A stretch of 64,000 nt of DNA from an uncultured Prochlorococcus sp. (GCA_902624105.1 CACNWH010000001.1:62001-126000), one strand, 5' to 3'; positions 39,650-50,775 are shown, counted from the stretch's first letter. The notes: generated from the sequence alone by a model not told the origin. Program-made: numbers and translations.

Positions 39650-40246
39650 ATGTTTTTAGTAATAGATAATTATGATAGTTTTACATATAATCTGGTTCAG
39701 TATTTAGGAGAACTATCTTCAGAATATTCTATTACTAAAAATATTTTAGTAAAAAGGAATGATCAAATTACCTTGGATGAAATTTCAAAGCTTAACCCCA
39801 AAGGCATTCTTTTATCCCCTGGTCCTGGCAATCCAGATGAGTCAGGTATTTGTATACCAATTTTAAAAGAAATTTCAAAAGATATTCCAACTTTAGGTGT
39901 TTGTCTCGGTCATCAAGCATTAGCGCAAGCTTATGGGGGGAAAGTTATTATTGGACAAGAATTAATGCATGGTAAGACTTCTAATATATTTCATAAAGGT
40001 AATGGTTTGTTTGAGGATATACAAAGTCCATTTCTTGCTACAAGATATCATAGCTTGATAGTTGATCATGTTACATTACCTAACTGTTTCGAAGTTACGG
40101 CTTATTTAGAGGATCAAACCATCATGGGTATTTGTCATAAAGAATATAGTCATATGCAAGGTATTCAATTTCATCCTGAAAGTGTATTAACAGAATTTGG
40201 TCATAAAATAATTGGCAATTTTCTTAAAATGGCTCAAGAGATGTAA
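39650..40246 (+). CDS. trpG: Glutamine amidotransferase of anthranilate / aminodeoxychorismate synthase
   Basis: 198 aa, class I amidotransferase. The oxyanion LLSPGPGNPD is near 54-63. The nucleophile is C85 in GVCLGHQALA, and the His/Glu pair is in IQFHPESVLTE. A single amidotransferase often serves both tryptophan and folate synthesis, so trpG or pabA is equally possible. No partner subunit is adjacent. Confidence 0.93.
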   Translation: MFLVIDNYDSFTYNLVQYLGELSSEYSITKNILVKRNDQITLDEISKLNPKGILLSPGPGNPDESGICIPILKEISKDIPTLGVCLGHQALAQAYGGKVIIGQELMHGKTSNIFHKGNGLFEDIQSPFLATRYHSLIVDHVTLPNCFEVTAYLEDQTIMGICHKEYSHMQGIQFHPESVLTEFGHKIIGNFLKMAQEM

Positions 40247-40260
40247 AATTTATAAATATA

Positions 40261-40989
40261 TTGAATACAATTGTGAAACTTAAGAGATTACTTTTTTTAA
40301 TATTATTTTTATTACTACCCTCTAATGTAAATTCGCAGGAGTTAATATTAAAAAGTTTTGGGTATAGTCAATTTTTAATAAAAGGTGAAGGTAAATCAAT
40401 ACTAATTAATCCATTTAAAGCTGTTGGTTGCGCTAGCCAATTTAAAGAGTCTCAAAATATTGAAAAAGATTTAACATTGGCAAGCTCAAGATTAGCTGAT
40501 GAAGGTTATAACCCAAATAATGAGTTAATGTTTGTTCAACCAGGTACTTATGAATATAATGATTTAATTTTTAATGGAATATCCATACCTCATGATCGTT
40601 TTAATGGAAGAAGATACGGAAACGCAACTGTATGGACTTGGAATCAAAGTGATTTTAAGATTGTTCATATGGGAGGAGCTGCAGGCGAGATAACTTTTGA
40701 AGACCAAATTATAATTAATAGACCAGATATTTTATTTATTTCTATTGGAGGAGGTATTAAATCATATTCAGGCGAAGAAGCATTTAATATAATAGAAATA
40801 TTAAATCCTAAAATAATTATTCCTGTGCACTTTTTGACTACTAAAAAAAATATTGATAATTGTGATCTTTCTAATGAAGATAAATTTTTGGAAAATATTT
40901 CTCAATATGAAGTCAAATATATTGGAAAAGAATTGAAACTAAATTCAAAAGAATATAAAGATAAGATTGTTTATATTTTTAGAAATTAA
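40261..40989 (+). CDS. Exported metallo-beta-lactamase-fold protein lacking the HxHxDH motif
   Basis: 242 aa from TTG 40261 (a GTG at 40273 is an alternative). The N-terminus is a signal peptide (KLKRLLFLILFLLLPSNVNS, about 6-25). The body follows the UlaG-like MBL order: FLIKGEGKSILINPF, then a segment where THxHxDH is expected, IPHDRF, VHMGGAAGEI and IIPVHFLTT. The expected HxHxDH position reads ASSRLADEG, so most zinc ligands of site 1 and 2 are missing. The fold is probable; catalysis is doubtful. Related sequences exist in cyanobacteria to my recollection. Confidence 0.72.
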   Translation: MNTIVKLKRLLFLILFLLLPSNVNSQELILKSFGYSQFLIKGEGKSILINPFKAVGCASQFKESQNIEKDLTLASSRLADEGYNPNNELMFVQPGTYEYNDLIFNGISIPHDRFNGRRYGNATVWTWNQSDFKIVHMGGAAGEITFEDQIIINRPDILFISIGGGIKSYSGEEAFNIIEILNPKIIIPVHFLTTKKNIDNCDLSNEDKFLENISQYEVKYIGKELKLNSKEYKDKIVYIFRN

Positions 40990-40990
40990 T

Positions 40991-42097
40991 TTATTTTTGA
41001 TCTAATTTTGTATAAATTTCCCAAAAGAGTTTCATTTGTTCAATAACTCCTATGCTAACCCTGACTGATTGATTAATATCTTTTTTGTTTTTCATATTTC
41101 TAATTAAAATTCCATTCTCTTTCATTCCCTTTTCTAAATCTTCAGGGGATTGATTAGGCCAAATTAAAAAATAATTTCCTCCATTAAAGTTATATCTTAT
41201 ATCTAGTGATTCAAATTTTTCTTTAATCCAATTTCTTGCTTCCTTAACTTTTGAAACATAATTATCAATATATGCTTGATCATCTAAGGCTGCGCTTGCT
41301 GCTGTGACTGCAAAACTATTTACATCGTACGGCCCAGTTACTTTGTTAATTTGTTTAATAATTTGCTCATTACCAAAAGCAAAACCGACTCTTAAGCCTG
41401 CTAATCCTGCGGTTTTAGAAAGTGATTGGATAATAACTATATTTTTTGTCTTTTTAAAGTCAATTATTGGGAGTAAGCTATCTCCATAAAATTTTTCATA
41501 TAATTCATCTATCACAATTAAAGATTTTTGATTTTTATTTGCGATTTCCATAATATTTTCAGCACTTATTACTGATCCTGTTGGGTTGTTTGGATTACAT
41601 ATGAAAATTAATGTTGGATTATATTTTTGTATGCTTTCGTAAAACTTTGTAAGTGGAAATGTGAAATTATTGCCATTATATGTACAAGATTTTATTATCA
41701 TTCCAGACATTTCAGCACATGGGAAATAGTATCCAAATGTTGGATTAGTAGTTAAAAATACTTTATTTTTTTCGCCAAAAGCTTTACAGATTGCATTAAT
41801 AGCAGCATCCGCACCATTAAAAATACCAATTTCATTTTTATCAAACTTTCTATTTTTGTTATATTTAAGACAAATTTTATTTCTCAATAAATCATATTCT
41901 GGATAAATAGAAATCTCATTGATTTTTATATTCTTAATTGCATCATAAACTTTATGACTTGGTCCAATAGTATTTTCATTAAAATCTAATCTTAATAAAT
42001 TCCTTCTATTCTCTAATGGCGCAGAATAAGATTTTAGATTTTCTATGTATTCATTTGGTTCAGGGGTTGAGTTATTTAAGTTATTTAATTTTGACAT
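40991..42097 (-). CDS. hisC: Histidinol-phosphate aminotransferase
   Basis: 368 aa, class I/II PLP aminotransferase. The PLP lysine is in IQSLSKTAGLAGLRVGFAFG, and the substrate-positioning FICNPNNPTGS block is present. The N-terminal APLENRRNLLRLDFNENTIGPS is of HisC type. It is coupled to argS by a TAATG overlap. Related imidazole-acetol enzymes of other pathways cannot be fully excluded. A second HisC-like gene (55.9-56.9 kb) is better read as CobC. Confidence 0.85.
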   Translation of the reverse strand: MSKLNNLNNSTPEPNEYIENLKSYSAPLENRRNLLRLDFNENTIGPSHKVYDAIKNIKINEISIYPEYDLLRNKICLKYNKNRKFDKNEIGIFNGADAAINAICKAFGEKNKVFLTTNPTFGYYFPCAEMSGMIIKSCTYNGNNFTFPLTKFYESIQKYNPTLIFICNPNNPTGSVISAENIMEIANKNQKSLIVIDELYEKFYGDSLLPIIDFKKTKNIVIIQSLSKTAGLAGLRVGFAFGNEQIIKQINKVTGPYDVNSFAVTAASAALDDQAYIDNYVSKVKEARNWIKEKFESLDIRYNFNGGNYFLIWPNQSPEDLEKGMKENGILIRNMKNKKDINQSVRVSIGVIEQMKLFWEIYTKLDQK

Positions 42098-43911
42098 TAC
42101 ATTCGTTCTAAAGTTTCTATTCCAAGAAGATTAAGACTTAATCTTAAAGTCTTTTCAGTTAGAGAACAAAGAGCTAATCTCGAATTCCTAATTTGTTTAT
42201 CTGCTTTAAGAATGGGTACTTGATCATAAAATCTATTAAATGTTTGACATAGTTCAAATAAATAATTACATATTCTATTTGGCATTAAGTCATTCTCAAC
42301 AGAGACTATTAACTCATCATATCTTAATAGCTTTTTAAGAAGTTTCCATTCATACAAGTTCTCATAAGTAATATGTTCAGTATTAGAAATATCTTCTTTG
42401 AAATTATTTTTTCTATTTATTCCCGCAATTCTAACAAGTGTATATAGAAGATATGGAGCCGTATTACCATTTAAGGCAAGCATTTTATCAAAGCTAAATT
42501 GATAATTTGTGATTCTATTTTGACTTAGATCTGCATATTTAACAGCTCCAATACCTATCACCTTAGATGTTTTATCAATAAATTTATTATCTTCATTTCT
42601 TTTTTCAGTCTTTATTCTTGTCATTAGATCTTCCCTCGCTCTGTTTATAGACTCTGATAATAAATCTTTTAAACGAATAGTTTTACCTTCTCTAGTTTTA
42701 AGTTTTTTACCATCATTTCCCTGTACTAACCCAAATGGAACATGTATTGCTTCACAATTGTCTGGAATCCATTTAGCTTTATGAGCTACCTGGAAAATAC
42801 CGTAAAAATGATTAGATTGTCCTTGATCGGTTACATATATAATTTTTTTTGCTTCATCACCTATATCTTTTTTGCTAAATCTATATTTTATTGCAGCTAA
42901 ATCAGTAGTAGCATAATTATATCCCCCATCTTGCTTTTGAATAATTAAAGGAAGAGATCCTCCTTCTTTATTTGTTAGCCCCTCTAAAAAAACGCATTGA
43001 GCTCCATCATTCTCTTCCGCGATACTTTTGAATTTTAGTTCTTCAACGATTGATTTAAGAAAAGGATTATAAAAAGATTCTCCTCGCTCTTCTATCTTTA
43101 TATTCAAGATTTCATATATTAAATCAAACTCTTTTCTTGATTGACTACATAATAATTTCCATGCAGCTATAGAATCTTTATCACCACTTTGTAATTTAAT
43201 AACTTCCTCTCTTGCTTTTATCTGAAATTCAGCTTGATTATCAAACTTTATTTTGGACTTTTTATAAAAAGATACTAGATCACCGATATCGATTCCTGAA
43301 ATGTTATTTAAATATTCTGGATATTCATCTTTTAGATATGCGATAAGCATACCAAATTGTGTACCCCAGTCTCCTACATGATTTATTCTTAAAACATCGT
43401 AGCCTCGCAATTCAAAAATTCTAGATATTGAATCTCCGATAATTGTTGATCTTAAGTGACCAACATGCATTTCCTTTGCGATATTTGGACTAGAAAAGTC
43501 AACTATTACTTTTTTATTAATATCTTGTTCATTTTTTGAAAAAGCAAGTGGTATCCCTACTCTTTCACATTTTAAATTTTCTATTAGTTTGTCTATAAAA
43601 ATATTTTTTTTAACTGAAATATTAATAAAACCTGGTCCAGCCACTTCCAAACTTTCAACAATATCAATAAACTCTTTATTGTCGTTGACTAAGTCTATAA
43701 TTTCTGATGCAATTAATTTTGGATTCTTGCCATAATACTTAGATAAAATCAGGCTAATATTTGATTGATAGTCACCAAACTCCTCTTTTGAGGATTGAAC
43801 AATAATATTTTTTTTTAAATTATCAAATTCTTCGATTTTATTATTCTTCTTAAGACTTTCTTTTAAAGAGAGAGTCAAATATTTTTTTAAAATATTAAAA
43901 GTTTTTAGCAT
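42097..43911 (-). CDS. argS: Arginyl-tRNA synthetase
   Basis: 604 aa, class I synthetase. The HIGH signature is HVGH in [17 protein letters not shown]. The KMSKS-equivalent loop is KLKTREG, as usual in ArgRS. The C-terminal anticodon-binding domain ends in [14 protein letters not shown]. It overlaps hisC downstream by one base, so the two are translationally coupled. Length and motifs are complete. Confidence 0.98.
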   Translation of the reverse strand: MLKTFNILKKYLTLSLKESLKKNNKIEEFDNLKKNIIVQSSKEEFGDYQSNISLILSKYYGKNPKLIASEIIDLVNDNKEFIDIVESLEVAGPGFINISVKKNIFIDKLIENLKCERVGIPLAFSKNEQDINKKVIVDFSSPNIAKEMHVGHLRSTIIGDSISRIFELRGYDVLRINHVGDWGTQFGMLIAYLKDEYPEYLNNISGIDIGDLVSFYKKSKIKFDNQAEFQIKAREEVIKLQSGDKDSIAAWKLLCSQSRKEFDLIYEILNIKIEERGESFYNPFLKSIVEELKFKSIAEENDGAQCVFLEGLTNKEGGSLPLIIQKQDGGYNYATTDLAAIKYRFSKKDIGDEAKKIIYVTDQGQSNHFYGIFQVAHKAKWIPDNCEAIHVPFGLVQGNDGKKLKTREGKTIRLKDLLSESINRAREDLMTRIKTEKRNEDNKFIDKTSKVIGIGAVKYADLSQNRITNYQFSFDKMLALNGNTAPYLLYTLVRIAGINRKNNFKEDISNTEHITYENLYEWKLLKKLLRYDELIVSVENDLMPNRICNYLFELCQTFNRFYDQVPILKADKQIRNSRLALCSLTEKTLRLSLNLLGIETLERM

Positions 43912-43941
43912 AGAGTAATATTTGAAATTTAATCTATCAAT

Positions 43942-44835
43942 TTAATCAATATAACGCATACTCAAGTCAATCCATTTACTTTTTGTTGTTGCAGAACTTG
44001 TTGATATTAGATTAATGCCATCTATAATATAATTTTCAATTTCATCTGGATTTATTCCAGATACTTCAATGATTAAATTTTTCTTTACGTCTTTACAATC
44101 ATTATTTAAACTAATTTGTCTTAATAAATTAATATTATCTCTTAATATATTTGGTTCGATTTCATCTAATAAAATACTATCTGCACCAGCGAGTATGGCT
44201 TCTTTAGCCTGAACTATACTTTCTGCTTCTACTATTATGTGGGTTGTAAAAGGTGTATTTAAACGTATCCTCTCAATTGCATTTTTTATATTTTTACTCC
44301 AAGCTATATGATTTTCTTTAATCATTGCTGCGTCGTATAGCCCCATTCTATGATTTATTCCCCCTCCGCATTTAAATGCATACTTTTCTAGATTTCTTAA
44401 TCCTGGTGTAGTTTTTCTTGTATCAGCTAATTTGATGCTAGTATTTCTAAGTTTTTCTACGATTTTATAAGTATGAGTTGAAATACCAGAAAGATGCATA
44501 GCAATATTTAAAGATATCCTCTCACTGGCTAATAAACTTCTGGATGGGCCATCTAATTCTATTAATATTTGATTTTTTTTAAAGTTTTGGCAGTCTTTAA
44601 TTAATGGATTAAAATTTATATTCTGATCAATGTGATTAAAAATTATTTTTAAAAGTTCAATTCCACAAAAAATACCATCTTCTTTCGCTATCCAACAAGC
44701 TTTACCAATATTTTCTGTAATACATGATTGTGTAAGATCACCACTTCCAATATCTTCAACAATCCATTCATTTATTTTATTTTTCAATTGTGGTGAATTC
44801 CAGTCCAAAATAAAATTATTTATTTCAATTATCAT
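43942..44835 (-). CDS. nadC: Nicotinate-nucleotide pyrophosphorylase (quinolinate phosphoribosyltransferase)
   Basis: 297 aa. It converts quinolinate and PRPP to nicotinate mononucleotide for NAD. Diagnostic blocks are IVEDIGSGDLT near residue 25, LADTRKTTPGLR, KCGGGINHRMGLYDAAMIKENH and ILLDEIEPN. It lies downstream of mnmE and upstream of argS on the same strand with short gaps. Complete. Confidence 0.97.
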   Translation of the reverse strand: MIIEINNFILDWNSPQLKNKINEWIVEDIGSGDLTQSCITENIGKACWIAKEDGIFCGIELLKIIFNHIDQNINFNPLIKDCQNFKKNQILIELDGPSRSLLASERISLNIAMHLSGISTHTYKIVEKLRNTSIKLADTRKTTPGLRNLEKYAFKCGGGINHRMGLYDAAMIKENHIAWSKNIKNAIERIRLNTPFTTHIIVEAESIVQAKEAILAGADSILLDEIEPNILRDNINLLRQISLNNDCKDVKKNLIIEVSGINPDEIENYIIDGINLISTSSATTKSKWIDLSMRYID

Positions 44836-44881
44836 TTTAACTTTAAAAGTAAACTTAATTCATTGTTATTTAGTTTTAGAT

Positions 44882-46264
44882 TTACTTACCAATACAAAAC
44901 TTTGAAAAAATATTATCTAATAATTCTTCCGTTAATTCTTCTCCAGTTAATTTAGCCAGATTTTTAATACTATCTCTTAGTTCAATTGCTAAAAAATCAA
45001 AAGGTAATTTTTTATCGATTATTTCTGAGGTGTCATTTAAGTTTTTTAAAGAATCTTTTAAATTAGACAATTGTCTTTCATTAAGTAATACCTCAATATC
45101 TTGGTATTCTTTATTTCCACATTTTTCTATTATTTTTTCTATCAATAAGTTTTCACCCTGACTCTCTTTTACACTCATAAAAATTGTATTTTTTGCATAT
45201 TTTTTATTTGTTATTTTTTTTGTTTTAATAAGATCTTTTTTATTACCTAATATCGATATAAGTTTTTTAGCTGGAATTTTTTCTATGATTTCCTCATCAT
45301 CTTTATCTAGGCCAATTGTAAGATCAAAAATATAAATAATATATTCACATTCTTTGATCATTGCTAAACTTTTTTTAATTCCAATTTTTTCAATATAATC
45401 CTCAGTATTTCTTATCCCTGCAGTATCGATAATTCGAATAGGAATATCTTTAATAATCAAATTGACTTCAATAATATCTCTTGTTGTTCCTGGAATTTCA
45501 GTAACAATTGCTTTATTTTGTTTAGAAAGTAAATTTAATAAAGAGCTTTTGCCAACATTTGTTTTACCAATTATTGCTATTGAAATTCCATTTTCTATGT
45601 AACGATTTCTATTTGTAGTCTCGATTAAGTAATTTATTTTTTCTTTAATTATGTTTAAATCTTTTGAAAACTTTTTATAATCAAATTCTTGAAAGTCTTC
45701 TTCAAAATCTACTCTTGCCTCAATTTCCGCTAATTGGTCAATAAGAGATTTTTTAATAAGATTTATTTGCTTATTTAATTCTCCTTGTATTCCTTTAAAT
45801 GCAATTTCTGCAGCTCTAATATTATTAGAATTGATTAATTTATTAATTGATTCTGCTTGAGTTAAATCAATTTTTCCATTTAAAAAAGCTCTTTGACTAA
45901 ATTCCCCTGGGTTAGCTAATCTAACATGCGAAATTTTTAAAAGAATATCTAATATTCTATTCACTATAATAATACCCCCATGACAATGAATCTCAACAAT
46001 GTCTTCGCCAGTAAAACTATTGGGAGATCGCATTACTAGTATTAAAATTTCATCAATTAATTTCTCATTTTCAAGATCTTTTGCATAACCATGAAAAACT
46101 CTATTTGATTCCCAAGCTTTTTTTGATTTCGTTTGTACAATTCTTCTACATGCATTTATAGCATCTGGACCTGATACTCTTATAATTGCAATTCCTCCTT
46201 TACCTAAAGTAATTGCTGAAGCTATCGCTGCTATTGTGTCATCTAAAGGTATTATTGTACTCAT
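44882..46264 (-). CDS. mnmE: tRNA modification GTPase MnmE
   Basis: 460 aa. With MnmG it makes the cmnm5 group on wobble uridine. An N-terminal folate-binding domain is followed by a helical domain. It carries an inserted G domain (about 218-375) with G1 [10 protein letters not shown]3 DTAG and G4 GNKKD. The essential C-terminal Cys is in FCIGK. It is divergent from the DUF2062 gene. Confidence 0.97.
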   Translation of the reverse strand: MSTIIPLDDTIAAIASAITLGKGGIAIIRVSGPDAINACRRIVQTKSKKAWESNRVFHGYAKDLENEKLIDEILILVMRSPNSFTGEDIVEIHCHGGIIIVNRILDILLKISHVRLANPGEFSQRAFLNGKIDLTQAESINKLINSNNIRAAEIAFKGIQGELNKQINLIKKSLIDQLAEIEARVDFEEDFQEFDYKKFSKDLNIIKEKINYLIETTNRNRYIENGISIAIIGKTNVGKSSLLNLLSKQNKAIVTEIPGTTRDIIEVNLIIKDIPIRIIDTAGIRNTEDYIEKIGIKKSLAMIKECEYIIYIFDLTIGLDKDDEEIIEKIPAKKLISILGNKKDLIKTKKITNKKYAKNTIFMSVKESQGENLLIEKIIEKCGNKEYQDIEVLLNERQLSNLKDSLKNLNDTSEIIDKKLPFDFLAIELRDSIKNLAKLTGEELTEELLDNIFSKFCIGK

Positions 46265-46327
46265 TTCTCACTTTGTAAAAAATAATTTTGTAAGATAAAC
46301 AAAATTTCTGCCTATAGAATTTTCAGA

Positions 46328-46768
46328 ATGAATTTAATTAAAGAATTATTCAGTAAAAAAATTCTATCATTAATTTGGCAGCAAGATGGTACACCATATT
46401 TTAAAGCGAAAGGTACTGCAGCAGGTGTCTTTAGTGGCTGCTTCCCTTTCTTTGGTTTTCAAACATTATTGGGAATATTCCTTGCGAGAATTATAAAAGG
46501 TAACTTAGCTTTAGCCGCAATTGGAACATGGGTAAGTAATCCTTTTACTTATATTCCTTTATATTTTTTAAACTATAAAATAGGATCTTTCCTTTTACAT
46601 GATGATGAAAATATAATAATTCAACCAAGTCTGATAAAAGAAGAATTTTGGCAACAAGGTTGGTTTATAATTTCAAGATTAATACTTGGTTCTAGTGTTA
46701 TTGGATTGCTTTTGGGTTTGATAAGTGGCACCTTAACTTATTATCTAGTAAAAATCATAAAAAAGTAA
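46328..46768 (+). CDS. DUF2062 membrane protein
   Basis: 146 aa with two or three membrane segments. The conserved core GVFSGCFPFFGFQTLLGIFL, followed by NLALAAIGTWVSNPFTYIPLY, is the DUF2062 signature. Function is unknown; some fusions link the domain to glycosyltransferases. It stands alone between the divergent mnmE and the convergent spoT. Confidence 0.88.
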   Translation: MNLIKELFSKKILSLIWQQDGTPYFKAKGTAAGVFSGCFPFFGFQTLLGIFLARIIKGNLALAAIGTWVSNPFTYIPLYFLNYKIGSFLLHDDENIIIQPSLIKEEFWQQGWFIISRLILGSSVIGLLLGLISGTLTYYLVKIIKK

Positions 46769-46811
46769 ATCTTTAATAAATTTCCAATTATTTTGATTTA
46801 ATCATTTTTTA

Positions 46812-49121
46812 CTACGTTAATTCGACTCTCGCAATTTCAATAACATCAGCCATTGACTTTATTTGATCTATAGTTTTATTTAATTGACTATAACTTTCAA
46901 GTTCCACGCATAAATTAATAATTGCAGGTTTATTGAATGCGGTCTTAACACTTGCATCACTCACATTTATTCCTTTATCAGATAAACGCATCAAAATATC
47001 TTTTAATACTCCAACTCTATCTATAACTTCTATCCTTAATTGAATTGGAAATTTATTGTTATTAATTTTATTAGTTTGATTCCATCTCACTGGTAATCTT
47101 CTTTCTATTGGAATTGGATTAACATTTTCACAATCTCTTCTATGAATAGTAATACCATGGTTACCTAAAGATACTGCTCCCACAATTTCTTCTCCAGGGA
47201 GGGGGCTGCAGCATTTGCCAATACGATAATCTAATCCTTCAATACCAGATATTGGAGATTTATTTGCTACTTTTGAATAATTTTTTGTTAAGAGATTTTG
47301 ATCTTTTATATTTTGAGCTATTTCATTATCAGTTTCATTCTTATTTTTAATATTTTTAATATTTATTTCCTCTCTAAATCTATTTAAGACTTGCTGAAGA
47401 GTAGTTCCTCCATAACCTAGAGATGCCAATAGGTCTTCAGTATTCTTTAAATTACATCTTTGAGCAACTTTATTCATTTCTTCACTGTTCATAAGTGATT
47501 CAAATCCATTCTTTCCAATTCCTTTTTCTAATAAATCTCTCCCTCGCTTAATAGTGTCTTCTCGATGACTTTTTTTATACCATTGTCTTATACGATTTTT
47601 GGCAGTAGGTGTGACTGCAAAATTTAACCAATCTAGACTTGGATTAGAATTATTACTTGTAAGTATTTCAACAAAATCACCATTTTTTAAAATTGTTGAT
47701 AATGGTGATAATTTTTCATTTATTCTTATGCCATTGCAATGATTGCCAACTTCAGAATGTATTCTGTAAGCAAAATCGATAGCAGTAGAACCTTTTCTCA
47801 AGCTCACAACATCACCTTTTGGGGTAATGACAAAAACCTCTTCATCAAAAAGATCTGCTTTAATTGATGCTAAGTAATCATTATGATCTTTTTCATTTCC
47901 TTCTTGTTGCCATTCTAGTAGTTGTCTGAACCAATTAAATTTTTCAGCTTCCGCGAATGCAGGAGAACCGCCCTCTTTATACTTCCAATGAGCAGCAATA
48001 CCAAATTCAGCGACTTGATGCATCTCAGTTGTTCTAATTTGGATTTCAACTGGTCTATATCTACCAATGACAGATGTATGTAAAGATTGATATCCATTAG
48101 GCTTCGGAAGACCTATGTAGTCTTTGAATCTACCTGGTATAGGTTTAAAAGTATCATGAACTACTGCTAATGCTCTATAGCAGTAATCTGTATTTGACAC
48201 AATTATTCTCAGTGCAGCCACATCATAAATTTCATTAAATTGTTTTTGCTGCCTCTCCATTTTGCTCCAAATCCCATATAAATGTTTTGGCCTCCCACTA
48301 ATCTCAAATTGATCTAATCCAGCAGCTTTTAGTTTATCTTTTATAAGAGTTAATGTATTATTCAACCTTTGTTCTCTATCACTTCTTTTGATTGAAATTT
48401 GGTCTTTTAAATTTTCATATTTTTCTGGTTCGAGAAATTTAAAAGCTAGATCTTCTAATTCCCATTTAAATCTATTAATTCCTAATCTATTTGCTAGGGG
48501 AGCATAAATTTCTCTTGTTTCTCTAGCAATTCTTTTTTTTCTTTCTTCACTAAGCCATTCAATAGTTCTCATATTATGTAATCGATCAGCTAGTTTTACT
48601 AAAACTACCCTTATATCTCTAGCCATTGCTAAAAACATTTTTCTTAGATTTTCAGCTTGAGCTTCTGTTCTATTTGTAAAGTGAATTCCACCAAGCTTGG
48701 TCACACCTTCTACAAGTATTTTTACTTCTAATCCGAAATTATTTTCAATCTCAGTTAAAGGAATACCAGTATCCTCTACTACATCATGTAAAAGTCCTGC
48801 TGCGATTACTGATGGGCTAGCACCAATCTCTTTTAAAAGATCTGCGACTGCAACAGGATGAATTATATATGGTTCGCCGCTTGCTCTCAGTTGTCCTTCA
48901 TGTGCTTTAAATGCCAACTTAAATGCCTCAGCTATTAAAACTGAATTTTTAGTATCATTATTATTTTTATTTTCGGAATTTATTAAGCTATCTCTGAGCC
49001 ATTGAGGCAATTTTATTTGATATTTTGATTGATGACTTTCAAAACTTTTATTTTCAGGCAAAATAGAATTTGAAACAATTTGTTCCTTTTTTTTGTTTGA
49101 ATTTGTCTTGGCTTCAAACAT
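46812..49121 (-). CDS. spoT: Bifunctional (p)ppGpp synthetase/hydrolase, RelA/SpoT
   Basis: 769 aa, the full Rel architecture. The HD hydrolase domain has H74, H88, H112-D113 in LLHDVVEDT. The synthetase domain carries KPNGYQSLHTSVIG, then TGS (about 455-515). A Zn/Cys region (YRIGKCCSPLPGEEIVG) and a C-terminal ACT domain (about 695-769) follow. Both catalytic halves look intact, so it can make and degrade the stringent signal. An N-terminal Asn/Ser/Lys-rich leader of about 55 residues is extra. It is divergent from the ABC ATPase gene. Confidence 0.97.
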   Translation of the reverse strand: MFEAKTNSNKKKEQIVSNSILPENKSFESHQSKYQIKLPQWLRDSLINSENKNNNDTKNSVLIAEAFKLAFKAHEGQLRASGEPYIIHPVAVADLLKEIGASPSVIAAGLLHDVVEDTGIPLTEIENNFGLEVKILVEGVTKLGGIHFTNRTEAQAENLRKMFLAMARDIRVVLVKLADRLHNMRTIEWLSEERKKRIARETREIYAPLANRLGINRFKWELEDLAFKFLEPEKYENLKDQISIKRSDREQRLNNTLTLIKDKLKAAGLDQFEISGRPKHLYGIWSKMERQQKQFNEIYDVAALRIIVSNTDYCYRALAVVHDTFKPIPGRFKDYIGLPKPNGYQSLHTSVIGRYRPVEIQIRTTEMHQVAEFGIAAHWKYKEGGSPAFAEAEKFNWFRQLLEWQQEGNEKDHNDYLASIKADLFDEEVFVITPKGDVVSLRKGSTAIDFAYRIHSEVGNHCNGIRINEKLSPLSTILKNGDFVEILTSNNSNPSLDWLNFAVTPTAKNRIRQWYKKSHREDTIKRGRDLLEKGIGKNGFESLMNSEEMNKVAQRCNLKNTEDLLASLGYGGTTLQQVLNRFREEINIKNIKNKNETDNEIAQNIKDQNLLTKNYSKVANKSPISGIEGLDYRIGKCCSPLPGEEIVGAVSLGNHGITIHRRDCENVNPIPIERRLPVRWNQTNKINNNKFPIQLRIEVIDRVGVLKDILMRLSDKGINVSDASVKTAFNKPAIINLCVELESYSQLNKTIDQIKSMADVIEIARVELT

Positions 49122-49176
49122 TTCTATTTCCTTTTCATTTATTTTATTTATTACTGGTTAAATTTGCTACAAAATT

Positions 49177-50775
49177 ATGAAAATAAATTTCAGCAAAATT
49201 TTAGAAATTAATAATTTAACTGTTACTTACAGTCCTAATCAAATCCCAGTTCTTAAGAATTTGCAGTTAGAAGTAAATAAAGGAGATCATCTAGCATTAG
49301 TAGGACCCTCAGGTTGTGGTAAAACGACATTGGCAAAATCAATTATTAATATGTTGCCTAAAAATTCAATTTCTACTGGAGAAATATTTGTTATGGGTGA
49401 GAATTGTAAAGTTATGAATAATGAACAATTACAAACTTTCAGAAGGAAAAATTTTGGTTATATATATCAAGACTCAATTAGAAAATTAAATCCACTCATG
49501 ACTGTTGAAGCTCATTTATATGAGTTGTTAAAGATCCATAAACCTGATACTTCAGATTGTGAAATAGAGAAACTTGTACATGAAATTTTCTTCAAAGTTG
49601 GAATTGATATAAGAAGATTAAAATCATATCCTCATGAATTTAGTGGGGGGATGCGTCAAAGAGTATGTATAGCGTTGGCATTAGCATTAAACCCTTCGAT
49701 AATCATTGCAGATGAACCAACTACTAGTCTTGATTCATATACAAGTTATCAAATAATGGATGAACTTTTAAATTTGTGTAAAAAATTTGATATCACTTTA
49801 ATTTTGATTAGCCATGATATTCATCTTGCGGCAAAATGGTGTAAAAAAATAGCTATTTTTGATAAGGGAAGAATTAAAGAGTATGGAGAAATAAAAGAAA
49901 TTCTTAATTCTCCAAAATCTGATATTGGTAAAAAATTAGTCGCCTCTGCTTTTTATAAATTACAAGCAAATACTTTATTCTCTAAAGAAAATCCTGTCAT
50001 ATTAGAAGTTGAAAATTTAAGATGTTGGTATAGATCAGGTTATTCTTTTTTTAGTCAAAAATGGAATAAAGCTATTAATCAAGTCAGTTTTAAATTGTTT
50101 CGAAATGAAACTTTAGGTTTCGTAGGTATTTCAGGGAGCGGAAAAAGTACTTTAGGAAGAGCACTAGTTGGACTTTTAGATCAGCGAGGAGGAAATATAA
50201 AAATTAATATTGACAATGGAAATTTTAATAGAAATCTAAAAATTCAAAAAGCTAGGAATATCCAAATGATCTTTCAAGATCCATTTTCAAGTCTAAACCC
50301 TAAGATGACTGTTCAAACAATCCTAGAAGATATACTGTTTTTACATAATTCTTCTAGTAAGAAAATTATGAAAGATAAGCTTAAATCGACTTTAAATAAA
50401 TTAAATTTACCTTTTCATAGTAACTTTCTTAATTCTTACCCTAATGAATTATCTGGCGGGCAACTACAAAGAGTAGCAATTGCGAGAGCACTTTTAATTA
50501 ATCCTAAAATACTTATTTGTGATGAGAGTGTAACAATGCTTGATGCAACAGTAAAAATGGAGATTTTAAAATTATTAAGACAAATTCAGGAAGAAATGAC
50601 TTTATCAATTATCTTTATCACACATGATTTAGGATTAGCAAAAAAATTTTGTGATAGGTTATTGATTATCAATAAAGGTACAGTTGTAGAGGAAGGTGAT
50701 TCTTTTCAAGTATTCAATAATCCTCAACATAATGTCACTAAAAATCTTATTAAAAATAGTTTAAATATTAATTAA
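49177..50775 (+). CDS. Fused double-ATPase ABC protein, oligopeptide/nickel type (DppD-DppF fusion)
   Basis: 532 aa carrying two nucleotide-binding domains. Domain 1 (about 8-255) has Walker A GPSGCGKTT (43-51), signature FSGGMRQRV and Walker B IIADEPTTSLD. Domain 2 (about 275-530) has [24 protein letters not shown] and LICDESVTMLD. Each resembles ATPases of peptide importers. No permease or binding protein is nearby, so partners must be elsewhere. Its stop overlaps the rluD stop by 8 bp. Substrate is unknown. Confidence 0.9.
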   Translation: MKINFSKILEINNLTVTYSPNQIPVLKNLQLEVNKGDHLALVGPSGCGKTTLAKSIINMLPKNSISTGEIFVMGENCKVMNNEQLQTFRRKNFGYIYQDSIRKLNPLMTVEAHLYELLKIHKPDTSDCEIEKLVHEIFFKVGIDIRRLKSYPHEFSGGMRQRVCIALALALNPSIIIADEPTTSLDSYTSYQIMDELLNLCKKFDITLILISHDIHLAAKWCKKIAIFDKGRIKEYGEIKEILNSPKSDIGKKLVASAFYKLQANTLFSKENPVILEVENLRCWYRSGYSFFSQKWNKAINQVSFKLFRNETLGFVGISGSGKSTLGRALVGLLDQRGGNIKINIDNGNFNRNLKIQKARNIQMIFQDPFSSLNPKMTVQTILEDILFLHNSSSKKIMKDKLKSTLNKLNLPFHSNFLNSYPNELSGGQLQRVAIARALLINPKILICDESVTMLDATVKMEILKLLRQIQEEMTLSIIFITHDLGLAKKFCDRLLIINKGTVVEEGDSFQVFNNPQHNVTKNLIKNSLNIN

